From: Pyropia yezoensis
Lineage: Eukaryota > Rhodophyta > Bangiophyceae > Bangiales > Bangiaceae
Reading direction: 5' to 3'
Assembly: GCA_009829735.1 (NCBI GenBank)
Contig: CM020618.1
Coordinates: 41,779,030-41,843,029 of the forward strand
DNA length: 64,000 bases
Shown: one piece after another, positions 9,541-20,627 of the stretch
Numbering within the stretch: the stretch's first letter is position 1
Layout: the number at the start of each line of letters is the position of its first letter
The notes under the pieces: model-generated
What the model was told of the DNA's origin: nothing
Seen by the model: the letters and a program-made list of their open reading frames with translations, nothing else
The model's database searches: none
Position numbers and translations under genes: made by a program

Positions 9541-12232
9541 GGGGGGCTGTCTATTTTGGCAGGCGGCGGTGGCGGGGAACGGTCGTGACGGGCGTCTCCC
9601 GGCCCATTTTTCCCGTCGCCCTGATTCTCACCGGGCCCGGCGTCTGGATGGCGGGGGAGGGGAGCGGATCGGTCGCATCGGGCCCCATGCCACGCCCCCC
9701 TTCCCAGCCGCCCAGAATTGCCCCCCCCCCCCCCACCCCCCCAAAAACCGCTGTCTGGGCGGGGGAGAGCGGGGGGGGGCGCCCGGTCGCGTCTCTCCCC
9801 CCCCCCCCCCGCCCCACCCTGCAATTCGGCCCGACGCCCCGTGTCGTGCGTGTCGTGACAGGGGGGATGGGGGAACCGGTCGCACCGGGCCCCCCCCCCG
9901 CCACCTTTCCCCGCCCCCCTGATTCGCCCCGCCCCCCCCGCACCCCCCCCAAGACGGCCCCGTCTGCGTGGGTGGGGGGGCATCGTCACGTTCGCCGCAA
10001 GCAGAAATCGCCCGCAGGTTGCGTTAGGGCAGCAATGCACCAAAAACGCCTATCTTGGCTGTGATGGGCCTTGATGGGGCCGCGACATTGGAAGCCCCCG
10101 CCAGGGAGAGAAAGGCTGATAGCAATGTGCTTTGCACACACAGCAGGACGAAGTCGAAGTCTTCGTCATTAGTGTGACTGTAATGAACTCCCAAGTGCGA
10201 AATACCCAACACCCTCCTCAAGGAGATCATGTGGCAGGGGCCACGTGGAGCTTCGCGGACCGGCTGGCAACCAGAAGCACAACACAGCGGTGTGGTCAGC
10301 AGTTGTTTTTTTTTCCCTCTTCTTTTCCTGCCTGCCTGGGGCATACGTCTCTCGGCGGTTACTCCAATACATTGCCCCTGCTGGTCATAGCCCACCGGTC
10401 GCCAACGTTCCCAGAAGCGCGGCCGGGCCGCCTCCCCCACTACTGTAGCAGTCCCCCCGCGCCGCCCCGCTCCGCCCCCCGCCGCTATCCACCCAGCCAC
10501 AGCCGCCCCCTACCTCGAACGAACCCGCACCCCACCGCTGCCCGCAGCTGCCACCCGAGGCGGCGGCCACCCACCCCCCGGCAGCAGCCAGCCCCCCCCC
10601 GCGACCACAGCCGGCCCCCCCCCCGGCAGCGACCGCCCGCCCCCGCCGCCCTAAAGCGCCCTCCGCAGCGGCACCCGCCCCCCCCTACCCCCCGGCCGCA
10701 GCCGCCCCACCTCACGCAGCGGCCGCCAATCCCCCGCCCCCGACCACCAGCGGCCTCCCCGCCCCAAGCAGCAGCCACCCCCCACCCAGCACTGGTCGCC
10801 CACCAAATGCCCTCAGCCGCCCGCAGCCGCAGCCCCCCTAGAGGCAGCAACCACCCGACCCCCTCCTCCAGCCGCCAGTGGTCGCCCCACCCCCATCAGC
10901 GGCCGCTCTCCCCCGGGCAGCAGCCGCCCCCCCCTCAGCTGCCACCGCCCCACCCACGGTGCGGCGGCCGCCCGCTCCCACCGCTAGCCGCCTGTGGAAG
11001 CCCCCTCCCCGGAAGAGGCCGCCCCACACCCGGCCTCAGCCGCCGCTCTCGCGGCCGCGGCCGCCCCCCCTACCCGGCAGCGGCCACACCCCGCATGAAC
11101 GCAGCCCCCCAACGCCAGGCAACCGCCGCCCCCTCCCCCCCGCAGCATCCGCCCCTACTCCGGCCGTAACTGCGCCCCCCCCAGGCACAGCGGGTGACCC
11201 CCCGCCCCAAGTCCCCCTTCCCCCTCCCCGACCAGGCCCTCCAACCTCCCGAAGCGAGCGGGCACCACAAGGCAACCCCGACGAGGGCCGCCCGCAGCTG
11301 GATAAGACCGACGGCTCGCTGCATCGTGCCACTCGAGCCATACAGGTGCAACTTGTGGCTGGCAGCAATTTGACATTACCAATACGTGGACCAACCAAAG
11401 GGCGTTAGATAGCGCGACAACAAGCGTGGCTGCTTCATTTCGGAGCTTCGCTAATAAATGTTCCTGGCATCTCTGTCCCACTACCTCTGGCTGCCGGCAC
11501 CAGGCCCCGCCCCGCCGTCGCCGGCCGCTTTCGCTGTGGCCACTGCGACGGCGGCGCCGCCACAGGGCGCGGGTGTTTGTCGCAGACGCGGCGGTGGCCC
11601 AGCACTCGAACGCCAAGCACCGGGGGCTGCCGGTGCGAGTCGTCGCCGCGGCGCCTCGCTGAGCGGGCCGGCCGCTACTGCCGTGGGCGCCCGCCGCGCG
11701 CTGAGAGGACAGCCGCCGCCCTGCGCACGCGCCTGCCCCCGCGGCGGCCGCCCCGCCGCCCGCCGCAGTGGGGGTAGCTGTGGCGTGCCGCGCCGCCGCC
11801 GCCGCCGCCCACCATCGTCGGCCGGCGCTGCCGACGGGCAGCCGGGCGGTCGCGGCGGCGGCCAGGCGGCAGCCGCCGCCGCCCGCGGCACCCCTTCCTT
11901 TCTCTGGAAGAGGGGTCTCCGCCGGCGGGGCGGCGCCGCCTGGCGGGCGCATCGCCGCCGCGCGGCGCTTCGGCGCGCGCCCGCCGGCCGGTGGCGGCTG
12001 CGTCGCGACGTGGCGGCGAGGGGGGGCGCTCTACGACGCCGCCGCGTCTCCTCCCTGTCGCTTGCGCGCCACGGGGGGGACCCCGGCACCCTCGTAGATG
12101 AGCTCCTGACTGGCTGATGTCCAACGAGGTGGCCGTGCGTTGGCTCTGCTCGCCCCAAGGGGTTCGTCGCCCCGTACTTCTCCGTCGCTGCTGCCATTCC
12201 CGGCGGCGGCACCAGCGGCGGCGGGGGAGCAC

Positions 12233-12335
12233 GCCTCCGCCGCCGCCGCCCCCGCCGCCGCCGTTGCCTCTGCCGCCGCAGCCGCCGCCGCCGCTGCCTC
12301 TGCCGCCACCGCCGCCGCCGCCGCGCCGCGTCTCC
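12233..12335 (+). repeat. GCC-type trinucleotide tract
   Basis: This is a run of CCG/GCC triplets with a few CTG or TTG interruptions. It gives Ala, Pro or Arg homopolymers depending on frame. No surrounding gene supports a coding role. Confidence 0.8.
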
Positions 12336-12984
12336 GCTGCCGTCGCCGCCGCGGCGTGGGGTTTCCACTATTGAGTGCCCGCCGGTGGACCACGCTCCGA
12401 CCGACGGGAAGCCGCGACGGCTGGCAGCGGCGGCGGCGGTGATGCGACGGCCGTCAGGGAATGGCGCTGCCCCCTCCTCATTCTTCTTTCCACCGTCTCC
12501 CTTTTGGCCGGTTTCTCCCCCGGCCGACCACCAGGCCGCCGCACTACGCGCTGCTACCGACGACAGCCTGACAAGGGAGAAAATAAAATGCCCGAGGCTA
12601 GCCCGTTGCTTTCGTGGACCCCGCTGTTGCACAACAAAAACGAAAAGAGAATCACGCGGCTGCTCGAGCCGCCCCGCCTCCTCCCCACGCCCCCGCCACC
12701 GCGCCAGCGAGCAGGCAGGCAGGCAGGCATGCCTGTCGCGTGTGTGGCGGCGCGCCAGTCCCACTCCCCCACTCTTGGCCGAGTCTAACCGCCCACCCAC
12801 CGTAGCGGCAGGCGGGGACGGCGCGGCTTCTTTTCCCGCCGTGCCTTTGGCGTGGGCCACCGGCTGTGCGGCGGCCGTATGTACCCCCCCCCCTGCGTCG
12901 TGGTCGCTGCTGGCAACCGCCGTGGCCCGTGGAGGCGGTGGGGGGCCGGCTGCCGTGGATTGTTGCGGAGGGGAGACGCGCTGA

Positions 12985-13074
12985 TTCGGTGCTGATGACA
13001 TGCGATTGGTGCTGATGACGGGCGGGTGTCGGTGCTGAGGACGGGCGGATGTCGGTGCTGATGTCGCCGTATGT
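12985..13074 (+). repeat. Short tandem repeat, four ~22-bp units
   Basis: Four imperfect units begin with TCGGTGCTGATGA or TTGGTGCTGATGA and differ mainly in their last third. The array ends at GTCGCCGTATG. Confidence 0.7.
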
Positions 13075-13308
13075 ACCCAATCTTGCCACAGGCTTCTCGG
13101 CTGACTCGCCGCACGTTCCCTGCAGCCCAGCAGGAGCCCCCCCACTTCCCCTCCTCGGCCCCACCCCTCTCTTCATCGCCGCCGCCCCGACCGACCTGCA
13201 CCCGCCCCCGCCGCCCCACCCCCTTGCGGCAGAGCTCCGCCTCCCACTCGCCCACCTCTGCGCGCCCCAAAACGCCAGCCGGTCGGTGTAGCGGTCCCCC
13301 CCCGTGGC

Positions 13309-13530
13309 TACCGACGCGAGGTCATCGCGGACGCCCTCGGCGGCGGTTGCCTCGTACGCCGCCCAGTCGGCGCGGTCCTCGACGGGGCGGTACCCCTGGA
13401 CGTGACCGCCCTGGCGCGGCACCCCGCCGCGGCGCTGGACGTGGCCGCCGATATGGCCGCGGCGCTCGCGTATGTGCACGGCCAGGGGGTGGTCCACAAC
13501 GACGTGCGGCCGGCCAACGTGCTCGTATCT
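13309..13530 (+). pseudogene. Protein-kinase catalytic-loop fragment
   Basis: This plus-strand segment of about 74 codons encodes a piece resembling kinase subdomains V to VIb. It runs from YRREVIADALGGG to the end, with AYVHGQGVVHNDVRPANVLV matching the H-x-D-x-x-x-x-N catalytic-loop pattern (HND, then N five residues after the Asp). No Gly-rich loop, VAIK Lys or DFG motif is in frame nearby, and after VLVS the sequence stops resembling a kinase. I infer a truncated copy or an isolated exon of a kinase gene. If it is an exon, its partners were not found on either side. Confidence 0.5.
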
Positions 13531-14143
13531 CATGCAACTTGTCGTGGATGTTCTGCAAGACCCCCTGCGTTCTCTCGGCCATCGGGGCTGACAACGACTC
13601 CACCCAATGTTGGCTGGCGCCGGGATGAGGGGGGCGGTCCAGGACACTACACGCCACAGCCAACAGGTCCATGTCGGGCAGCGCCAAGTGTGCACGGATG
13701 GGGGGGTTGACAGTAGAGCCAGCATCACCCGACGCGCCGTGGCGACGGTCGCTACCACTGCTACCACCACCACAATCACCACCACCACTACCAACGGCAC
13801 GGGCGGCACCGCCACTGCTGCCGCCACCGCCGCCACCGCTGCCGCCACCGCCACCGCAAACGGCGTCCCCACCGGGCAACGACGTCATCTCCGACACGCC
13901 GTCTGTCGCGCAAACGGCCGCCAACGTTGCGGCCGCCGCCGCGATCACCGCCTCCGCAGTGCGCTCATCGTTGCTACCGCCGTCGCCCCCGCCACCGCCG
14001 CCGTCGCCGCCGCTGTTGCCGCCGCGGCTGCCGCCGCCCAGGCGAGGCGGTTGGGGCGGTGGTGCCAAGGACCCCGGGGGAGCAGGGGACGAAGAGGACG
14101 AGGAAGAGGACGACGACGACGAGGACGAGGACGACGACGCCAT
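13322..14143 (-). CDS. Hypothetical Ser/Gly-rich protein or exon
   Basis: Starting at the ATG at 14143, the frame gives a poly-Ser run, a Pro/Gly-rich linker, an Ala-rich helix-like segment (AEAVIAAAAATLAAV) and Gly-rich spacers. A more ordinary stretch follows (HLALPDMDLLAVACSVLDRPP, then ERTQGVLQNIHDKLHE) that ends near 13535. The final ~70 codons lie antisense to the kinase-like fragment and are Arg/Pro-rich, so the real coding part probably ends before them, possibly at a splice site I cannot place. I recognise no family. A mediator-like or regulatory protein is possible but unsupported. Confidence 0.4.
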   Translation of the reverse strand: MASSSSSSSSSSSSSSSSSPAPPGSLAPPPQPPRLGGGSRGGNSGGDGGGGGGDGGSNDERTAEAVIAAAAATLAAVCATDGVSEMTSLPGGDAVCGGGGGSGGGGGGSSGGAARAVGSGGGDCGGGSSGSDRRHGASGDAGSTVNPPIRAHLALPDMDLLAVACSVLDRPPHPGASQHWVESLSAPMAERTQGVLQNIHDKLHEIRARWPAARRCGPPPGRAHTRAPRPYRRPRPAPRRGAAPGRSRPGVPPRRGPRRLGGVRGNRRRGRPR

Positions 14144-14653
14144 GGCGCTGTGCCCCCCCCGCACCGCCGTGTCGCCAACACACCACGGTAGCGTCCGAGC
14201 AACCTGTCAACGGGGGGAATGTCAGGGAGATGGAGGAAGGAAAAAATGAAATAGACCATGATGAAGAACACGTGGCCAACGTCGACACAGCAGGACTTGT
14301 GCTGTACCGTGGAATTCGGTCGACTAGGCTGAGCGCTGCCACGGGGTCCGCGTCCCCGCTGACGGCCACCGGTGGCGGTGCACCACGGTGCGCACCGCCG
14401 GAACGCCGAGTGGGGGTGTGTGCGCGGCACGGCAACAGGGCATTGCCCGACTGGGGGTGCTGGGTGGGGCGTCCCCTTCCGCTGCCTTTCTGGATTCACC
14501 CCTCTGGCGTGGACGGCAGTCCTGCCTCCGCTCTGTACGCCCACCGCCGCGCAGACCCAAAACTCTGGTAAGCTGCGCCCCTCTCCCCTCTCTGCGCCCC
14601 CCCCCTCTCCCCCCTCCCCCCTCCCCTCTCGCCTACCAGCGCCGTCTGTGGCC

Positions 14654-16891
14654 ATGCCAGGCGCTGGGGAGACCCCCGCCGGGGTCGCCGTCGACGCGCC
14701 GGCAGGTACGGAAGCCGTCGCGGCATCCGCCCCCGCGGCTGCGCCTGCTGCCTCGCCCGCACCCCGGACGGAGCGGTACCCATGGCTGTGCCCCTGGACA
14801 CTGGGGGAGGGACGTGACTGGGGTGGTGCCAAGGGGGACGCTGCAGGCGCCGATACCCCCACCGACGCCCCCGCCAACAACCTGCACATCCTCAACAGCC
14901 TGACTGGGGAAAAGGAGCCGTTCCGCCCCCGCCATGGCCGCGCCGTCCGGTGGTACACGTGCGGCCCGACCGTGTATGACGTGACGCACGTGGGCCACGC
15001 GAGCAACTACGTGTCGCTGGACATCCTCCGCCGCATCCTCACCGATTACTTTGGCTACGACGTCACCCTCCAGATGAACGTCACGGATATTGACGACAAG
15101 ATCATCAAGCGGGCGGCGGAAGCGGGGGAGCCGTTTGCCGACCTGGCCCGCCGCTACGAGGCGGCCTACTTTGAGGACATGCGCTCCCTGGGCGTCCGCC
15201 CCCCGGACCTCGTCACCCGCGTCAGTGAGTATGTGCCCGACGTCATTGCCTACATCGCCGCGATTGTGGACCGGGGGATGGCCTACGCCGCGGGTGGGTC
15301 CGTGTACTTTGACGTGGCGGCCTTTCGGGCAGGCGGGCACCACTATGCTAAGCTCGAGCCGGGCTCGGCAGGCAACGCCGCCCGCCTGGCCGAGGGCGAG
15401 GGCGGCCTCGACGGCCTGCCCGCCGCGTCTGTGGATGCGCCCGAGGGGGCTGCCGCCGCGGCAGAGGCGGCGGCGGCGGCGGCTCGCGGGGCGGAGAAAA
15501 AGTCCCCGTCAGACTGGGCGCTGTGGAAGGCGTCACGGCCCGGCGAGCCACACTGGGACTCCCCGTGGGGACCCGGTCGCCCCGGCTGGCACATTGAGTG
15601 CTCGGCAATGGCGTCGGCCGAGCTGGGCGGGCAGGTAGACATCCACTCCGGCGGCGTGGACCTTAAGTTTCCCCACCATGACAACGAGTTGGCCCAGGCC
15701 GAGGCTTACCACGGGTGCCCCCAGTGGGTCGACTACTTCATCCACACGGGCCACCTGCACATTGACGGCCTCAAGATGTCCAAGTCGCTCAAGAACTTTA
15801 TCAGTATCCGCTCCGTACTGAGTCGGGTGTCGTCGCGGCAGCTGCGCCTCTTCTTCCTTCAGCATCGGTACGACGCACCGACGGTGTATGCAGAGTCGGC
15901 ACTGGCAGAGGTTGTTAACGTCGACCGGGGGCTGGTCGACTTCTTCGGCGCCGTCAAGGCGGCCTTGCGCGAGGCGGCCGCGACCGCCGCCGCCCCTTCG
16001 ACTGTTGACGGGGCGGGCAGCCTCCGGCCAACCGCGGCGGCGTCCTCGCTGCTGGCCGAGCTAGCCACCACCCGCACCGCTGTGCGGGTGGCGCTCGAGG
16101 ACAACTTCAACACCCCCGCCGCGTTCTTGGCCCTCCTTGGGCTCGTCAAGGTCGTCAAGGCCTACCTGGGTGCTCCTGGCAGCGGCGGCGTGAACGCACC
16201 CGTTGTGCGCACGGCCGCCCGCTATGTCACCTTGATGTTGCGGGTGTTTGGTCTTGGTGGCGACGCTGGGGAGGAGCTTGGCTATGGCGCCGCCGACGGG
16301 GAGGGGGAGGCGTCTGCCGAGGCGGTTCTGACTCCCGTTCTCGACGCCCTGAGCACCTTTCGTGACGCCATCCGCGGCGCTGGTCGGGAGGCGCTCGCGG
16401 CGGGGAGCGGCGGCGGGAACGGCGGCGCGGCGGCAACGGCGGCCATCAAGCGCATCCTGGTGGCGTGCGACGAGGTGCGCGACACGGTGCTGCCGCCACT
16501 GGGGGTGCGCCTGGAGGACCGCCCCGACGGGCGGGCGTCCCTGTGGAAGCTGGTGGACCCCGCCGAGGCGGCGGCCGAGGCCGCCCGCCTCGCCGCCGAG
16601 GCCGAGGCGAGGGAGGTTGCCAAGGCGGCGCGCGCGGCGGTGGCGGCGGCCAAGGCGGCGGCCGAGCTGGAAGCCGGCCGCATCCCCCCTGCGGACCTCT
16701 TTCGGGTGGGCGAGGAGTACGCGGGCAAGTATAGCGCGTGGGACGACGACGGCCTGCCGACGGCCGACGTGGCGGGGGCGGAGCTCCCCAAGGCCGCCCG
16801 GAAACGGCTGGCCAAGGCGCGGGAGCGACAGGTCAAGCTGCACCAAAAGTGGCTGACCGCCCAAGCGGCCTCGGGGGGCGGCGCCGCGTAG
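14654..16891 (+). CDS. CARS: Cysteinyl-tRNA synthetase, eukaryotic cytosolic type
   Basis: The enzyme charges tRNA-Cys with cysteine using ATP. The ATG at 14654 is the first one after a pyrimidine-rich leader and gives 745 aa. An upstream extension of the frame to 14372 looks non-conserved. A low-complexity N-terminus of about 85 residues precedes the class I core. WYTCGPTVYD (residues 100-109) carries the first zinc-ligand Cys, HVGH at 112-115 is the HIGH box, and GWHIECSAMA and KFPHHDNE supply the other metal ligands. KMSKS is at 374-378. An Ala-rich insertion sits before SDWALWKASRPGEPHW, as in eukaryotic enzymes. The C-terminus has an Ala/Glu helix and a segment like the cytosolic tail (IPPADLF, then KYSAWDDDGLPT near residue 676). 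The gene has no introns. Very high GC3 matches the neighbouring genes. The N-terminus could include an organelle targeting signal, but none is clear. Confidence 0.95.
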   Translation: MPGAGETPAGVAVDAPAGTEAVAASAPAAAPAASPAPRTERYPWLCPWTLGEGRDWGGAKGDAAGADTPTDAPANNLHILNSLTGEKEPFRPRHGRAVRWYTCGPTVYDVTHVGHASNYVSLDILRRILTDYFGYDVTLQMNVTDIDDKIIKRAAEAGEPFADLARRYEAAYFEDMRSLGVRPPDLVTRVSEYVPDVIAYIAAIVDRGMAYAAGGSVYFDVAAFRAGGHHYAKLEPGSAGNAARLAEGEGGLDGLPAASVDAPEGAAAAAEAAAAAARGAEKKSPSDWALWKASRPGEPHWDSPWGPGRPGWHIECSAMASAELGGQVDIHSGGVDLKFPHHDNELAQAEAYHGCPQWVDYFIHTGHLHIDGLKMSKSLKNFISIRSVLSRVSSRQLRLFFLQHRYDAPTVYAESALAEVVNVDRGLVDFFGAVKAALREAAATAAAPSTVDGAGSLRPTAAASSLLAELATTRTAVRVALEDNFNTPAAFLALLGLVKVVKAYLGAPGSGGVNAPVVRTAARYVTLMLRVFGLGGDAGEELGYGAADGEGEASAEAVLTPVLDALSTFRDAIRGAGREALAAGSGGGNGGAAATAAIKRILVACDEVRDTVLPPLGVRLEDRPDGRASLWKLVDPAEAAAEAARLAAEAEAREVAKAARAAVAAAKAAAELEAGRIPPADLFRVGEEYAGKYSAWDDDGLPTADVAGAELPKAARKRLAKARERQVKLHQKWLTAQAASGGGAA

Positions 16892-19800
16892 CCGGATGAC
16901 TAGGTGAGAGGGGAAAACAGAGACTTATTTTTTGGGGGGGGGGGAGGGTGGGACGGTCGACGGGCAGACAGGTTGCGTTGATGTGGGATAAGTGGGGGTC
17001 ATATACAGACATTCTGTTGGTGGGGTCGGTGATGAGGGGACAGTCGCGGGTGAAGGTGGGGCATTACTCATGTCCCGTCCTCATCCCATGAGAGATGGTT
17101 ATGGGCTGAGGGAGAGCGCAAACGACGCGGTGACGCCGCTCCCCTGCGCCCCTGTCTTGGAATGCCTCGCAAAGAGAGGGGGCGGCAGCGGCCAGGGGGG
17201 GGACGTCGCTCCCACGAGACGCCGCCGCCGAGGCGGCGGGGGGCGACGAGAGACGCGGGGCGCCCCGTCGCCCAACGAGGCGGCGGTGGCGCTCGGGCTA
17301 TCCCTCCTTCGGTGTGCCCCCCCGTCCGGCGGCCCAACCGGTGCGCGCTGGTGTGCACCCAACGCGTAGGAGAGCGCGTTGCCCACCAGACGTCGTCGGC
17401 CGCCCAGACAGGCGACCGCCTCGTCGTTCCCCTTCACTCGGCCAGGGTGCCCCCTGCCGCCCCCGGCCGTCGCGCGCCGTCCCCACTCCCCCCACCCCCA
17501 CGTGCGCTCCGGATACGCCTCCCCGCCCGAGCCACCGGAAGAGCAAATGTGCGTGGCGCCCACACGCACCACCGCGTGTGTGTGCCCCGCTGCCCTGCGG
17601 CAGGCCCCGCCTGTTGCCGCCGCGCGTGAGCGTCAAACCGAAGTCTACGCAACGTGCCACCTCCCCCCCCCCGCCCCTCTTCTCCCCCCTCTCGCGTCTG
17701 TTTTTTCTCTTTTGTCTTCTCCGCGTGACGCTCGTGGCGGCGGCTCGCGGGCGGGCACAGGGTGCGCGCTCCACAGATGGACGCGGGTGTGGCCGCCGGC
17801 AGAGGACGGCGCCCGCACGGGGGGTGAGCGAGAAAGAGGGTTGAGGGGTGCAAGGGGGGTGAGACGCCAGGGGGGGGGGGGTGCCGTGTCGTGTCTATCG
17901 CCGGCGCGCCTCGTCACCACGCGCCCCCACCCCCCCCCGTTGCCCGTCAAAAATAGAGACACAGACGGTTTGTTTCTGTACGAACAATTCCGCTCGGACA
18001 GACGCGGAGCGCAACGGCAAGCACAGCGGGGGGCGGTGTGGTGCCGCCCCATGGAACGAGCCCCACCCCGAGCCACCGAATCGGCAACACGGCTGCGGAG
18101 ACCACCACACATTCCCTCGCCATTCAATGGGCGGTGCGTCCTCCTACCCCCGCCCCCCCACCACGTCCCGCCCGTTGGATTTGGACTCTCGGTGATGATG
18201 AGAAGACACTGCCACAACCAAGACGAGGGGGAGGAAGCGTATGTTGCGCAAACGGCCGGGCGACTTGTACACCCCCCCCCGCCCCGCCTCGCGAGCCCAT
18301 TGGTCCACCCCGCGCCACGCGCAGAGACAGCGGGTGCCGCCTCGTCCTCCAAACGGCGACACCCCCCGCTGCGCGCACCTGCGCCCCAATGGGCCGTGGC
18401 GGCGGCGGCAACGTTGCCGCCCCCTGCCGGCCGGCATGCCGGCCCTGCCGTTGACGCGTGTGGCGGGGCCCGTGCATCGAGGGGGGGGGATGGATCACGG
18501 GGTGGGATCGCCGTCGAGGCGGTCTTCCTTCCTCCCCGGCCCCCCCGGCCCCCCCGGCCCCCCCGGCCCCCTTCCCCTCCACGTCTGTTCCACCCCCCAC
18601 CGCACCATCGGTTTTCATTGTAGGAGCGCGGCGGGGCCTCCGCGCGTCGTGCGGGCGATCAAGCGCCCCAGTTATCCATGATTGTTGCCGAGCGCAGGGG
18701 GGGGGGGTTGCCGTGGCCGACGACGCGGGGCGGCACATGCTGGCGCCCCCGCGCCCCATCTTGCCCGTTCTCCCTCTCTCCTAGCCACTGCAGCAACCTC
18801 CCCCCCCCCCCCCCCCCCCTCGTCCCGCCCCCGGCGAACTCCCACGCTCCTCCCGCGGTCCCGCTCGGTGCCGACTTGCGGGCGGGGACAGGCCGGGAGT
18901 GTGTGTGGTCACCACTGGTGGGGGTTGTTGTCGTGGTCGCGGTGGGCGGGTGCGGGGGTTGCCGTCCCCATGACGGGCGGCGACGCGGGAGGAAGCGTAG
19001 CCGCCCCCACCCCCTCCTCCCCCCCCCCCGCGTGGCGGCCTGTCCCCCCCGAGCCACCCACCCCCCCGGCCGTCATGCTGTCCTCGCGAGCGCCGGCAGG
19101 CGGCCGGCGCGTCTGCCCCTCCCTCCCCCCCCCCCGCTTCTCCCTCCACCGCCGTCGAAGCACACTCCCGCGCCACCGCCCTTTTTGCGCTGCGCGGCGC
19201 ATCGGTGGCCGTTGATGACACACACCCCTCCTCCCCCCCCCGCACCCACCCACCCCCCCCGCCGCCTCCCAGGCGGGGCGCGCGCGTCTCGACGATTCCG
19301 TGGGGATGCGCGCCCCCGGCCACGCGGCGGCGAACGCCCCCCGCCGCCAAGGGGGGTGGCCGGCAGGCACGGGCGGGTGGCGGCCGTCCGCCCGCGGGCG
19401 CTCCCACGGGTGGGCCCTTCGTATTTTTGGGGGGTGCTGCCCTGCGGCGACCCGCCCCTGCGCCCCCCCTGCCCCCCCCCCCGCCCCCCCCCCCCCCCCC
19501 CCGCTTCCCCCGCTTCTCCTCCTCACGGGTGTGCCTTCCCAGACACCGCCCTGCCGCTGCTCTCTCGGCACCTTGCCATCGCCACGCTGAGCCTCACAGA
19601 CATTCATTCGTGGCATGCCCGTTGGATGGGGCGCCCAACACGCCGTTGTATGCATACGAATGTGCGGTACACACAACGTGCATACGAATAGGCCGCCAGA
19701 GACGGGTTGGGGGGGGGGAAGGGCAGCACCCCCCCCCCACGGTACTGTACTGTGCATTCATACAGGGGCCGTCCCATCCAAACTGGGGCAACCGCGCGGG

Positions 19801-20627
19801 GGCCCGTCGGCGACGGCGGGCGCAGCGGCGCCCGCCGTTGCGAGTGCCCCGCTCCGGCAACTGTGCGGTGGCGGTCGCCGCCAGAACCCCCCCCCCCGCC
19901 CCCCTTGCAGACGACTTGCGCAATAGTGAGGGGCGGGGGAGGGGGTGGGTACCCCCCTCCGCCCTTTCCCCCCACCCATCCCTGTCCCACCCTCCACTGA
20001 TGTCCGAGTCCACCAGTTCCACCACTGTCCCACGTCCACCAGTGGCATGCTGGGGCGGGCACGCTGCGTTTCGGTGTGGTCTGGGTGGGGGGAGGGAGAG
20101 GACAGCGGGAGAGGGGGTCACGTCGGGGAGGACGGCCACCGCTGCTGAGGCTGCCCCGTGACGCGTCTTGCCAAGCGCGCTGCGTGGGCAGCGCAGCGCA
20201 GGCGGCCCAGCGGCTGGGCGGCCGCCCGCCCGACGCTGCCGCGCCTCGGCGCGAGTGCCGCCACTGGGCGCGCCGCGTGGGACGGCGGGCAGCCAACGGC
20301 GGGGCGCCACCCCCCTCCAAGTCGTAGCGTGGGTCCGACCGTACAAGAGGGCCCTCCGCCGCCCCCAGCCAGCCACGAGACAAGCTGGCTCACAGCCGCA
20401 GACCGCGCACACCAAGCACCCGCCCACCCACCGCTCCCATCACCAACTCCTCGCTCTCCCTTCGCGACCGGTGCCCACTCCCTGCCAAGACAACCCACCT
20501 GTGCGCTCCCTGTCTCTCTGCCCACCTCCTCCCTCGCTGCCAGTGTATTTCGTGGTTGCCAACCCTTCCCCCGCCCACGATTGCTGGTTGCCTTCCGCCC
20601 GCCCTCCTCCCCTCGTTAGCCTACACC
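16892..20627. other. GC-rich spacer between CARS and carbonic anhydrase
   Basis: The first ~200 bases are a T/G-rich probable 3' region of CARS. The rest contains overlapping Pro/Arg-rich frames on both strands and C runs at 18800-18819 (20 C) and 19484-19502 (19 C). It also has a four-fold CCCCCCGG repeat near 18539-18568 and direct/inverted short repeats around 19640-19770. I see no domain. The last ~150 bases, less biased and ending CCTACACC, are the likely promoter and leader of the carbonic anhydrase gene. Confidence 0.55.

Larger units (their letters stand above)
7926..13308. other. C/G-rich low-complexity spacer without a recognisable gene
   Basis: Long C runs occur at 8306-8329 (24 C), 8737-8754 (18 C) and 9208-9227 (20 C), with many shorter C or G runs. 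The stretch 10440-11240 is strongly C-biased on the plus strand with degenerate CCGCC/GCAGC units. Long ORFs are open here in several frames at once and encode only Pro/Arg/Ala/Gly-rich sequence, as expected from composition. I see no conserved domain. A less biased interval, about 10010-10380, also shows no gene. Confidence 0.6.

Noticed and set aside
10132..11169. 345-codon Pro-rich ORF that could be a cell-wall protein
   Set aside because: The region is C-biased and open in several frames and on both strands. There is no signal peptide, no regular peptide repeat and no conserved segment.
11481..13145. 554-codon minus-strand ORF across the GCC-rich region
   Set aside because: It runs through trinucleotide and 22-bp repeats with only Ala/Arg/Pro content. 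Its length is explained by the lack of A/T for stop codons.
17379..18623. 414-codon plus-strand ORF between CARS and carbonic anhydrase
   Set aside because: It has low-complexity Arg/Pro/Ala content, competing equally long frames and homopolymer runs inside. No domain is visible.
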